A stretch of 15,839 nt of DNA, from the NCBI GenBank assembly GCA_031264885.1, contig JAISDM010000109.1, positions 1 to 15,839 of the forward strand, given 5' to 3'. Every line of letters starts with the position of its first letter. Within the stretch, counting starts at the first letter, position 1. The stretch comes from Peptococcaceae bacterium (GTDB lineage: Bacteria > Bacillota > Peptococcia > DRI-13 > UBA5745). The notes beneath the pieces were generated by a model. It did no database searches. It had not been told where the DNA came from and worked only from the letters and a program-made list of their open reading frames with translations. A program made the translations under genes and the position numbers. Below are positions 1 to 6,779 of this stretch, piece by piece.

Positions 1-1440
1 CTGTGGCGGCTGCGACTGCGGCGGCTGCTGATCGCTCAGCAATTCCACATGGTTGGGCCCGGCCGCTTTTGCCTGATACAGGGCTTTTTCCGCCAGAGTC
101 ATCCAATCCTCGCCGGAGGTCAGGTCTTCCTTAGGACAGGCCAGCACCCCCACGGATAAGGTGAAGTCGCCCGGCGAGACCTCCCGCAGATCCCCGAAGG
201 ACTGCTTCTCCGCCTGCTCCCGCAGGTCCTCGGCCAATGTTTGGGCCGGCTCCAGGCCGCCTTCCGGCAGCAAAACCGCAAAATCCGTGTCGCCGTACTT
301 CACGGCCAGATTGTCTTCCCCCACATTCTTGCGCAGCAGCAACCCCATTTCTTTCAGGATTTTTTCTCCGGCCTGACGGCCAAACGTCAGGAAAAAATCC
401 TCCAGATTATCCACATGGATCATCAGCAAAGTCCATTCCTGATCCTTGCCGGCGTTCTTCTGGGCCATCACGTCCCTGAAATACCGGAAGTTATATAATC
501 CCGTCACCGCGTCCGTCATAGAGAGCTGATCCATCATCTGACGGGTGTTCTCCAAGCTTTTTTGCAGCAGTTTCTGACTGGTGATGTCCCGGAACACACC
601 CATTGCCCCGACGACGTCATGCCGGTCGTTCCGCACCAGATGAGTAGACATTTCAAAAGTCCTCAGCTCCCCCGACTCCAGGGTCACTTCCCGCTCCGCT
701 TTTGTAAACTCGCTGCCCGTGTCCAGGGTCTCTTCCACCGGACTGTAATACTGCCCTTCCTCGTTAACCTTGCTGCCGCCGCCCAGCAGATCCCGCTCCG
801 CTTTCCCGTACAAATCCCTGTAAGGCAAGCGGTAGAACTGCTCCGCCTCTTTATTGACGACCCGGATGATCCCTTCGTTATCCAAGTAACGCACCGCGCA
901 GTCCGTGTTCTTGTAAAACTGCTCATGCACGACAGTCAATTCCTGATACTGTCTGTTGATGTCGATCACGGAAGAGGACAGATAAGCCGACACCACCAGC
1001 CCGCAGATATTGAGCGGCATCCATCGGAAAAACTCCGTGGCGAACCACATACCCGCGCCCACGAAGGTGTCATGGGCCAGCGTCATAAGCACATAACCCA
1101 CCATGTAGGACCCCAGCATGATGCCCGTATATCGCATATTGGTATGGCTGCTGAACCGGAACACATGCAGAATCGGCAGCACCATCAAATAAATGTCGTC
1201 TGACAAGAATATCAGGACATATAAGACCAACATTTGATAAATAAAAAACAAATTGTGCCCCACACTGCCCACATTGGTCATATACGCCCGGTACAGAAAC
1301 AGATTGACCACCACCAAAGCCAGCAGGAAATAAACGACATAATGTTTGGGCTCCGAGAATACCATCAGATAATTTAATAGAATAATAAAACAAAGAAGGT
1401 AAACCACCTGATCCACTTTTCGATCCAACGTTTCTCTCAT
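1..1440 (-). CDS. Membrane PAS–GGDEF protein with degenerate GGDEF domain (3' end outside window)
   Basis: 480 codons are open from an ATG at 1440 to the left edge, so the C-terminus is missing. Residues 1-155 are strongly hydrophobic, with about five or six predicted membrane segments. A PAS-like sensor domain follows (about 168-295), then a short helical linker and a GGDEF-type domain (about 305-465; 'MTDAVTGLYNFRYF' at its start). The last visible residues are Gln/Pro-rich. Family knowledge: GGDEF domains make cyclic-di-GMP. Here the signature reads KYGDTDF (residues 381-387) instead of RYGGDEF. The metal-binding Asp is His342, the usual guanine-contacting Asn is Phe, and the RxxD inhibitory site reads VGED. 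Inference: a non-catalytic GGDEF acting as a receptor or scaffold. It is the last visible gene of a unit with the response regulator, after a 122-nt gap. The start is not certain: the Shine-Dalgarno is weak and an in-frame TTG lies further upstream. Confidence 0.85.
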   Translation of the reverse strand, partial: MRETLDRKVDQVVYLLCFIILLNYLMVFSEPKHYVVYFLLALVVVNLFLYRAYMTNVGSVGHNLFFIYQMLVLYVLIFLSDDIYLMVLPILHVFRFSSHTNMRYTGIMLGSYMVGYVLMTLAHDTFVGAGMWFATEFFRWMPLNICGLVVSAYLSSSVIDINRQYQELTVVHEQFYKNTDCAVRYLDNEGIIRVVNKEAEQFYRLPYRDLYGKAERDLLGGGSKVNEEGQYYSPVEETLDTGSEFTKAEREVTLESGELRTFEMSTHLVRNDRHDVVGAMGVFRDITSQKLLQKSLENTRQMMDQLSMTDAVTGLYNFRYFRDVMAQKNAGKDQEWTLLMIHVDNLEDFFLTFGRQAGEKILKEMGLLLRKNVGEDNLAVKYGDTDFAVLLPEGGLEPAQTLAEDLREQAEKQSFGDLREVSPGDFTLSVGVLACPKEDLTSGEDWMTLAEKALYQAKAAGPNHVELLSDQQPPQSQPPQ

Positions 1441-1562
1441 CACTGTCACCACTTTACTCAGACTTTTTACTGATGGACGCGGGAATTTTCCGGGAAAGAT
1501 TGAACATGGCCTCCGCTTATGACAATTCTCCAAAAGTCGGCTTTCTCCTCCAATCAGCGCGG

Positions 1563-2270
1563 TCATCCCTTGCCGCTGCGCACCATATATCCGACGCCGC
1601 TGCAAGTGACGATACACTCGCTGTTGCCGAGGTCCGTCTCGATTTTTTGTCTCAGACGCCCGATGCTCACCCGCAAATAATGGGTGCATTTCTGGTATTC
1701 GCTTCCCCAGACGACCGTCAGCAATTCCTCATGGGGAACCACTTTATCCACGTGATTGACCAAGTAAATCAGCAGCTGAAATTCGGTGGGAGTCAAATGC
1801 GCGGTCAGCCCGTTGCTGCGCACCTGCCGCTGGGCCAGATCGATCACCAGGCCGCCGATCTTGATCTGATCCGAAGAAAACTGGACCATTTTATTTTTCG
1901 ACCGGCGCGCCACAGCGTTGACCCGCGCCAGCAGCTCCTCAATCGCGAAGGGTTTGAACACATAGTCGTCCGCCCCCGCGTTAAGCATGTCCACAACGGT
2001 CTGAACGTCTCTCGTTTCAGAAAAAATCACAATGGGAACATCCGACCGCGCCCGGATATTTTGGCACAATTCCAGTCCGTCCATATCCGCGAAATTCATT
2101 TCAATGACCATAATATCGGGCTGCGCCGCCTCAAACCGGCTCAGCACCTCATGGCCGGAAGCCGCCGACACAACCTCATAACCGCTCGCTCTCAAATTCG
2201 CCCTGACAAATCTCAACGCGCCGGAATCCTCATCCGCTACCAGCGCCGACAACCGTTTCATGGGTTTCAT
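1563..2270 (-). CDS. OmpR/KdpE-type response regulator with Glu at the phospho-acceptor site
   Basis: 235 aa with a receiver domain (about 5-120) and an OmpR-type winged-helix domain (about 140-232). The latter contains LTPTEFQLLIYLV and YLRVSIGRLRQKIE and most resembles KdpE. Asp13/Glu14 of the acidic pocket, Ser84 and Lys106 of the switch are present. The position that is normally the phosphorylated Asp is Glu57 (motif VIEMN where VLLDL is expected; codon GAA at 2100-2102). Inference: it cannot be phosphorylated in the normal way and may be constitutively on or controlled by protein contact. The start chosen is ATG 2270, 14 nt after the stop of the upstream gene and behind a G-rich SD-like stretch. 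The longer in-frame start at 2321 would overlap that gene. Probably co-transcribed with the HEAT-repeat gene. Its target genes cannot be told from sequence. Confidence 0.9.
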   Translation of the reverse strand: MKPMKRLSALVADEDSGALRFVRANLRASGYEVVSAASGHEVLSRFEAAQPDIMVIEMNFADMDGLELCQNIRARSDVPIVIFSETRDVQTVVDMLNAGADDYVFKPFAIEELLARVNAVARRSKNKMVQFSSDQIKIGGLVIDLAQRQVRSNGLTAHLTPTEFQLLIYLVNHVDKVVPHEELLTVVWGSEYQKCTHYLRVSIGRLRQKIETDLGNSECIVTCSGVGYMVRSGKG

Positions 2271-2284
2271 GGAACGCCGCCCCC

Positions 2285-3718
2285 CTATGGATTTCTCCAA
2301 AGATACAGATCTTTGATCCAAGCCCGTTTTGACTCCACATCCGCGCTGACATCCTTCGGCATACTCATGACCGCGCTCAAAGCCCTGGCGGAGCCCAGCA
2401 GACCCATAATCTCCACCGCGTTGACCCGAACCTGTTCCCGGGCGTCGGACAGCAAAGGCAAGATACAGGGGAATATGGCGTCCCCCAGCAAAACCAGCGT
2501 ATCCTTGAGCCTTTCGCTCTCCTTATCCCGCATACTGAGCATTTCCAACAACTCCGGCAAAGACCTGTGGATTTCCTCCAGAAGTTCCGCCCGCGTGTCC
2601 ACCTGATCGTCCTCAACCTTCTTCATTTTGAGCAAATTTACATTTTTACCCGAAAATTCACGCTCTTGTGAAGAATTCATCAACCGTTCGTAACAGCTCT
2701 TATACTTTCGGTGTTTCGCGAAACGATCCTGAAAGACCCCCTTCGCCCTCAAAAAAAACTCCTGAGTCAGCCGGAATTTTCCCAGACTCCCTTTTTCTAT
2801 AACCACCGCCGGAATTCCTTCTTCTTCTAAAGGAAACGCGATCCTGCTCCCGGCAAACTCCGGAAGCTCGTCAAAACAGGCGGAAAACAAAGAATACAAA
2901 GCGTCCCTGCTCTTCTCGAGATTCTGGTGCTGAACCTGCAAAAAAACGCTGTACATCTCCGAAGGCTGGTTATTGCCGCTGATCGCCACCTGCTTATTGA
3001 CCCAAACATACACCGCCTGTTCGCGGATCTCTTTGCGGCGCGTGAATTGAATCCGGCTCAGGCCATGGAAAAAATGCCTGTGAAACACCTCTTCCGCGTG
3101 GGCTTCCGATTCGAAACGCTGAACAAGTTTGGAAAAATCCACATAGAAACCCACCGCCGGACTGATCAGGAGTTTCCCCGTCAATCGCCGGTCCGATATT
3201 TCCTCCGGCATAAAATACGGCGTTCTCAAAGGCCCCTTCATATTCACATAACGCTTGATATCATACCATAAGGTAAACGGAACGCTCAGCGTCTTTAATC
3301 CCACGCATACATATTCGCCCTCGTCGTCCGTCACCATATAATAAAACGAAATGATTTCATACCGGCTCAGCCATTCCAGGCAATACCGGTCGATCATCTG
3401 ATCCAGGCAGAAATCGAACGTCGGGTTCTCCAGCATGTCCAGTTCCGAATAATCCACGCTTAAGGCGACCACCTTGTTCTTCTGGAACGTCAGCGACACC
3501 CGTTCCTTTACGTCCAAAATCCCGTCGAAGAGATTCTCGTCGGGCAGCAATATGAAAAAATCCACTTCGCCCTTATTGTTGATGTCATAAACCGCGTTTC
3601 GCCCGGATTGAAAGGCTTCCTCCACCGCCTTATGATGTGAAGAATCCAAATAAGGAGAGTCAATCGTCGGAGCTCTGCCCAGTCCGAAAATCTTATCCTT
3701 CCCATCTTTAGTCTCCAT
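2285..3718 (-). CDS. Unrecognised protein with C-terminal HEAT-like repeats
   Basis: 477 aa and no signal peptide or membrane segment, so probably cytoplasmic. I do not recognise the first ~370 residues, which mix alternating hydrophobic/acidic stretches with aromatic-rich segments. A charged linker with a KMKKVEDD stretch is followed by helical HEAT-like units at about 385-465 ('ILPLLSDAREQVRVNAVEIMGLLGS'-type helices), which usually mediate protein-protein contact. The start chosen is ATG 3718 because a GGAGG lies five bases upstream; the in-frame ATG at 3730 would itself overlap that SD. It is the first gene of the unit with the atypical response regulator and the degenerate GGDEF protein, which suggests a partner or adaptor in that signalling route. 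That role is inference from position only. Confidence 0.85.
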   Translation of the reverse strand: METKDGKDKIFGLGRAPTIDSPYLDSSHHKAVEEAFQSGRNAVYDINNKGEVDFFILLPDENLFDGILDVKERVSLTFQKNKVVALSVDYSELDMLENPTFDFCLDQMIDRYCLEWLSRYEIISFYYMVTDDEGEYVCVGLKTLSVPFTLWYDIKRYVNMKGPLRTPYFMPEEISDRRLTGKLLISPAVGFYVDFSKLVQRFESEAHAEEVFHRHFFHGLSRIQFTRRKEIREQAVYVWVNKQVAISGNNQPSEMYSVFLQVQHQNLEKSRDALYSLFSACFDELPEFAGSRIAFPLEEEGIPAVVIEKGSLGKFRLTQEFFLRAKGVFQDRFAKHRKYKSCYERLMNSSQEREFSGKNVNLLKMKKVEDDQVDTRAELLEEIHRSLPELLEMLSMRDKESERLKDTLVLLGDAIFPCILPLLSDAREQVRVNAVEIMGLLGSARALSAVMSMPKDVSADVESKRAWIKDLYLWRNP

Positions 3719-3769
3719 GACTTCCTCCATAAATTTATTCGGCCTGTAAAATTTAGGTATATCCGTTCC

Positions 3770-3878
3770 CCGTCATTCCGGGTCGCGCCCCGTCATTCCG
3801 GGCTCGTCCCGTCATTCCGGGATCGTCCCGGAATCCAGGTTCCTTCTTTTGGATTCCGGCATAAAGCCGGAATGACGG
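3770..3878. repeat. Composite CGTCATTCCG palindromic repeat
   Basis: Three head-to-tail copies of CGTCATTCCG start at 3771, 3791 and 3810 (spacing 20 and 19). The third runs on into GGGATCGTCCCGGAATCCAGG, a foldback, and then a second inverted half (GGATTCCGGCATAAAGCCGGAATGACGG, 3851-3878). It fills most of the gap between obg and the HEAT-repeat gene. No T-run follows the hairpins, so I do not call it a terminator. A related element lies at 14099-14173. Confidence 0.85.
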
Positions 3879-3918
3879 TGATGAGCGTGTCCCCTCTGCT
3901 ATTTTATCTTTCCGCGGG

Positions 3919-5193
3919 TCATTCGTCAAGAAATTCAAATTCAAAAGCGCCCACGGCGACCGTATCCCCATTCTTGGCGCCTTGATCCCGCAATGCCTGT
4001 TCCACCCCTATTTTTTGGAGAACCCGCAAAAAACGGGCGACCGCCGCTGTGTTCGCGAAATTGGTCCGGACCGTCCATCTCTGAATCTCCGGGCCCGCCA
4101 ATATCCACACGCCGTTTTCTTTTTCCAGAGTGAAGGGCGCTTCCGGCTTAAAACGGGTCAGCTTCACCTGTTCCGTGTCAAAGGCGGCGGGCAAATCCGG
4201 AATTTCTTTCAAAAGGCTCCCCGCCCTGCGCATCAATTCCGGCAGCCCTTCCCCCGTGACCGCGGACACGGGAAAAATCTCATAGCGGTCCCCCAGGGCT
4301 TCCCTCAGTCTCTCCAGACGCTCCTCCGCGCCTGTCAGATCTGTTTTGTTGGCCGCGATGATCTGCGGTCTTTCCTTCAAACGCGGATTGTACAGCTCGA
4401 TTTCTTTTTGAATGGCGCCGAAATCCTCCAGGGGATCCCGGTCTTCCGATCCCGACACATCGAGAACATGAAGCAGCAGGCGCGTCCTTTCCACATGGCG
4501 GAGGAACCGGTGTCCCAAGCCCATGCCCTGGCTGGCGCCCTCAATCAGACCCGGGATGTCCACCAGCACAAAGCTCTCCTCATCCGCCAGGCGCACCACC
4601 CCCAGATTCGGGTCGATGGTCGTAAAATGATAATCCGCGATCTTGGGCCTCGCCGCGGAGACTTTCGCGATGATGGAGGATTTCCCTACGTTGGGGAAAC
4701 CGATGAGCCCCACGTCCGCCAGAAGTTTTAATTCCAATACCAGCTGGAATTCCTCGCCCGCCTCCCCGTTATCCGCCATTTCAGGCGCCCGGTTGGCGGA
4801 GGAGGCAAAGCGGGCGTTTCCCCGGCCGCCCCGGCCGCCCTTGGCCGCCACGAGTTTCTGGCCGTGAACCGTCAGATCCCCGATGATTTCATCGGTCTCC
4901 AAATCCTTTACCACCGTGCCTATGGGCACCTTAACCTCCACATTTTCCCCGTCGGCGCCGTGCTTGTTCTTGCTCCCCCCATGCTTCCCGAATTCCGCTT
5001 TGAAATGTTTTTTGAACCGAAAATCCACCAGCGTGCGAAGCCCCTCCTCCGCCACCAGCACCACATCGCCGCCCCGGCCGCCGTCTCCGCCGGAAGGGCC
5101 TCCCTGGGGCACATATTTCTCCCGGCGGAACGAAACCATACCGTTCCCCCCGTCCCCCCCCTTAACGAATATCTTCGCGTAATCAAAAAACAT
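3919..5193 (-). CDS. obg: GTPase Obg/CgtA
   Basis: 424 aa with the complete Obg layout. A glycine-rich Obg fold (1 to about 158) begins FFDYAKIFVKGGDGGNG. The G domain has GFPNVGKSS (P-loop), DIPGLIEGAS (G3) and NKTD (G4). A C-terminal OCT domain ends GAFEFEFLDE. The family is an essential ribosome-associated GTPase involved in 50S maturation and stress or growth control. The start is ATG 5193 behind a strong GGAGGAGG at 5198-5205. The open frame continues upstream to 5301, but that part is repeat-derived. It follows rpmA on the same strand, yet an intrinsic terminator (5414-5439) and a tandem repeat array lie between them, and I see no convincing promoter for obg in the gap. Confidence 0.97.
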   Translation of the reverse strand: MFFDYAKIFVKGGDGGNGMVSFRREKYVPQGGPSGGDGGRGGDVVLVAEEGLRTLVDFRFKKHFKAEFGKHGGSKNKHGADGENVEVKVPIGTVVKDLETDEIIGDLTVHGQKLVAAKGGRGGRGNARFASSANRAPEMADNGEAGEEFQLVLELKLLADVGLIGFPNVGKSSIIAKVSAARPKIADYHFTTIDPNLGVVRLADEESFVLVDIPGLIEGASQGMGLGHRFLRHVERTRLLLHVLDVSGSEDRDPLEDFGAIQKEIELYNPRLKERPQIIAANKTDLTGAEERLERLREALGDRYEIFPVSAVTGEGLPELMRRAGSLLKEIPDLPAAFDTEQVKLTRFKPEAPFTLEKENGVWILAGPEIQRWTVRTNFANTAAVARFLRVLQKIGVEQALRDQGAKNGDTVAVGAFEFEFLDE

Positions 5194-5223
5194 ATATCCT
5201 CCTCCATAAAAGCGCCGGCGCCA

Positions 5224-5405
5224 TTCACGGTACCGTAGGGGCGGATGGCAATCCGCCCGTTTGTTTTCGGACGGTCTGGCCCGCAAGCCCCGTCCGTTCA
5301 CAGTACCGTAGGGGCGGATGGCAATCCGCCCGTTTGTTTTCAGACAGTCTGTCCCGCAATCCCCGTCCGTTCACGGTACCGTAGGGGCGGCATTCTGCCG
5401 CCCGC
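5224..5405. repeat. 73-bp tandem array of GTACCGTAGGGGCGG palindromic units
   Basis: Units start at 5224 and 5297, plus a partial third at 5370; the GTACCGTA core recurs at 5230, 5303 and 5376, exactly 73 bp apart. Each unit carries the palindrome ACGGTACCGT and then an 8-bp-stem hairpin. The stem is GGGCGGAT/ATCCGCCC in the first two copies and GGGCGGCA/TGCCGCCC in the third. The spacer of copy 1 also carries CGGACGG...CCGTCCG. The array sits between the rpmA terminator and the obg ribosome-binding site. Confidence 0.92.
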
Positions 5406-5413
5406 CCCGGCGC

Positions 5414-5439
5414 AAAAAAAGCTCCGGCTATGCCGGAGC
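5414..5439 (-). terminator. Intrinsic terminator after rpmA
   Basis: On the minus strand there is a perfect 8-bp stem, GCTCCGGC/GCCGGAGC, with a 3-nt loop, followed by seven T (5414-5420). It begins 11 nt after the rpmA stop codon and should end most rplU–prp–rpmA transcripts before obg. Confidence 0.9.
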
Positions 5440-5449
5440 GACCGCTGCG

Positions 5450-5755
5450 TTATTGTCCGGCGAGCCCATGCGCCGGCTGAGCGTAAATGCTTACCCGTTT
5501 CTTGCTTCTCGTCTTGTGTTCAAATTTGACATATCCGTCCGTCAGAGCGAAAAGCGTATCGTCTTTCCCGATCCCCACGCCCGTGCCCGGATGGATCTTC
5601 GTTCCGCGCTGCCTGACCAAAATATTCCCCGCCCTGACGGCCTCCCCGTCAAAGAGCTTGACTCCCAGCCTTTGAGCCGCGCTGTCCCGGCCGTTTCTCG
5701 AACTCCCGACCCCTTTTTTGTGGGCAAAGAGCTGCAAATTCATTTTAAGGAGCAT
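5450..5755 (-). CDS. rpmA: 50S ribosomal protein L27, with cleavable N-terminal extension
   Basis: 101 aa. The body (HKKGVGSSRNGRDS, GVKLFDGEAVRAGNILVRQRG, HPGTGVGIGKDDTLFAL) is standard L27. The N-terminus, MLLKMNLQLFA, is the Bacillota-type extension. In Staphylococcus aureus such an extension is removed by Prp after the Phe of a closely similar motif to expose the functional N-terminus near the peptidyl-transferase centre. The start chosen is ATG 5755, seven bases after GGGAGG. A GTG at 5761 and an ATG at 5743 are also in frame; the latter would still include NLQLFA. It overlaps the end of prp by 11 nt. A terminator follows directly. Confidence 0.96.
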   Translation of the reverse strand: MLLKMNLQLFAHKKGVGSSRNGRDSAAQRLGVKLFDGEAVRAGNILVRQRGTKIHPGTGVGIGKDDTLFALTDGYVKFEHKTRSKKRVSIYAQPAHGLAGQ

Positions 5756-6089
5756 CCTCACGCCTCCCGTTCTTTATTTTAATATACTTCCTATAATTGC
5801 TTTCTATGGATTCCAAACCCAGCTTCAAGGTTCCCAATATAATTTCGGACACCCGGCCTTCCTCCGGAGACAGCTCCCTGACAAGGAAGCAGTCGATCCA
5901 TCCGTCCGCCCGCAAATCCCAGCCAAACCCCCCCGGCAAAAAAGCGTCCAGCCCCAGCAGAGCGGTCTGAGCCACCGCCGACACCCCGGCGCACACCACA
6001 TCTTCCCCGGAAGGCGCCGCGCCCGCGTGCCCCTGTATCCTGAAGCCGCGCAAACCCTCATCCGAGGAATACAGATCGACCCGGATCAT
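5745..6089 (-). CDS. prp: Ribosomal-processing cysteine protease Prp (YsxB family)
   Basis: 114 aa, the usual size for the family. The expected catalytic His is in GHAG (His20) and the Cys in DVVCAGVSAVAQ (Cys33). In the family Prp cuts the N-terminal extension from L27, and the neighbouring rpmA has exactly such an extension (NLQLF/A). The start ATG overlaps the rplU stop as ATGA, indicating translational coupling; no good independent SD is visible. The gene overlaps rpmA by 11 nt. Ribosomal gene order and product are mutually consistent, so the assignment is firm. Confidence 0.95.
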   Translation of the reverse strand: MIRVDLYSSDEGLRGFRIQGHAGAAPSGEDVVCAGVSAVAQTALLGLDAFLPGGFGWDLRADGWIDCFLVRELSPEEGRVSEIILGTLKLGLESIESNYRKYIKIKNGRREDAP

Positions 6090-6400
6090 GCCTGAGTGAT
6101 GGACTCCACCAGCACCTGAGTGTAAGCCTGGCGATGACCCCGGATCCGGCGGTAGTTCTTCTTTGGCTTATATTTAAAAACCAATATCTTCTTCCCCTTG
6201 CCGTGTTCCAGTACCTTCACCTGAACCTTCGCCCCGTCCACATAAGGCTTCCCCAGCGTCACGGCGCCGTCCTCCACCAAAGCCAGCACCTTATCCAGCT
6301 CCACCGCGGCGCCGGCCTCCTGATCCAGTTTCTCCACCTGCAGGGTATCGCCTTCCTGAACCTTAAACTGCTTCCCCCCGGTTTCAACAATCGCGTACAT
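6086..6400 (-). CDS. rplU: 50S ribosomal protein L21
   Basis: 104 aa, the normal length for L21. It begins MYAIVETGGKQFKVQEGD and ends in the conserved RRIRGHRQAYTQVLVE region. The start is ATG 6400, preceded by GAGAGG nine bases upstream. The frame is open further upstream to 6529, but that part is leader. It is the first gene of rplU–prp–rpmA and overlaps prp by 4 nt. It is transcribed from the strong promoter at 6520-6548. The ~110-nt leader could carry autogenous control, as is common for ribosomal protein operons. Confidence 0.97.
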   Translation of the reverse strand: MYAIVETGGKQFKVQEGDTLQVEKLDQEAGAAVELDKVLALVEDGAVTLGKPYVDGAKVQVKVLEHGKGKKILVFKYKPKKNYRRIRGHRQAYTQVLVESITQA

Positions 6401-6512
6401 CCGACCATTCCTCTCATTCCTGAACTCGCCGTCCCCAGGCAGCTCACATCCAAAGAGCTTTTGCTTTCGATCCTGACCCGGGCCGAGCGGTCGGGCGGCA
6501 AAACCGCCCATG
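6401..6512 (-). promoter_or_regulatory. rplU 5' leader, possible ribosomal-protein leader RNA
   Basis: About 110 nt lie between the predicted transcription start and the rplU ATG. The leader begins with a clear hairpin (GGGCGG-TTTTG-CCGCCC) and holds further GC-rich pairing segments. L21 leaders are known in Bacillota, but I could not match the consensus from memory, so this is a positional inference. Confidence 0.35.
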
Positions 6513-6519
6513 CCAAAGT

Positions 6520-6548
6520 AATGTATCACAAGGCGCCGGTTTTGTCAA
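6520..6548 (-). promoter_or_regulatory. Sigma-A-type promoter of rplU–prp–rpmA
   Basis: Minus-strand -35 TTGACA (6543-6548), 17-bp spacer, and -10 TACATT (6520-6525) preceded by TG at the extended -10 position. The -35 is a perfect consensus. The predicted start of transcription is near 6512. Confidence 0.85.
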
Positions 6549-6621
6549 TCCCGCAAAAAATCCGCGAGGTGTAGCTAAAGAATACTCCAAACTGTGAATC
6601 GCGGATCCGCGAGAAATTAGT

Positions 6622-6650
6622 TGGACAACCGTCCGCCGCCATGTTACAAT
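6622..6650 (+). promoter_or_regulatory. Promoter of the modA-like gene
   Basis: -35 TGGACA (6622-6627), 17-bp spacer, and -10 TACAAT (6645-6650) with an extended TGT just before it. It is divergent from the rplU promoter. A perfect 12-bp palindrome CGCGGATCCGCG (6600-6611) lies just upstream and could bind a regulator. The untranslated leader would be about 120 nt. Confidence 0.65.
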
Positions 6651-6779
6651 GATGCGGAACAGATTGTAAAGAGTATGTAAATAACGTGCAAAGGCGGTGG
6701 TGCGTTTTAAGCTTCGTATGATTTATGCAAGCGATTCGTTTCCCATCTCAAAATGCGTATTTTAAGGAGGTACATACAC

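Noticed and set aside
1454..1507. 17-codon minus-strand frame with a GGAGG before its ATG, between the response regulator and the GGDEF gene
   Set aside because: Could be a leader peptide, but it is too short to support, and the chance of GGAGG-ATG in GC-rich DNA is not small. Worth remembering when fixing the start of the GGDEF gene.
1473..2606. 377-codon open frame on the plus strand
   Set aside because: Antisense to the response regulator and the end of the HEAT-repeat gene; no domain, no SD.
3753..3971. 72-codon minus-strand frame ending in repeated RNDG/GMTG residues
   Set aside because: Most of it is the CGTCATTCCG repeat read as protein, and it overlaps the end of obg.
5224..5405. 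CRISPR array
   Set aside because: Three copies with 73-bp period are near-identical along the whole unit, including the 'spacers', and no cas gene is nearby.
5245..5529. Plus-strand frames of about 94-154 codons across the rpmA–obg gap
   Set aside because: They are the tandem palindromes and the antisense of rpmA; the repeated peptide simply follows the DNA repeat.
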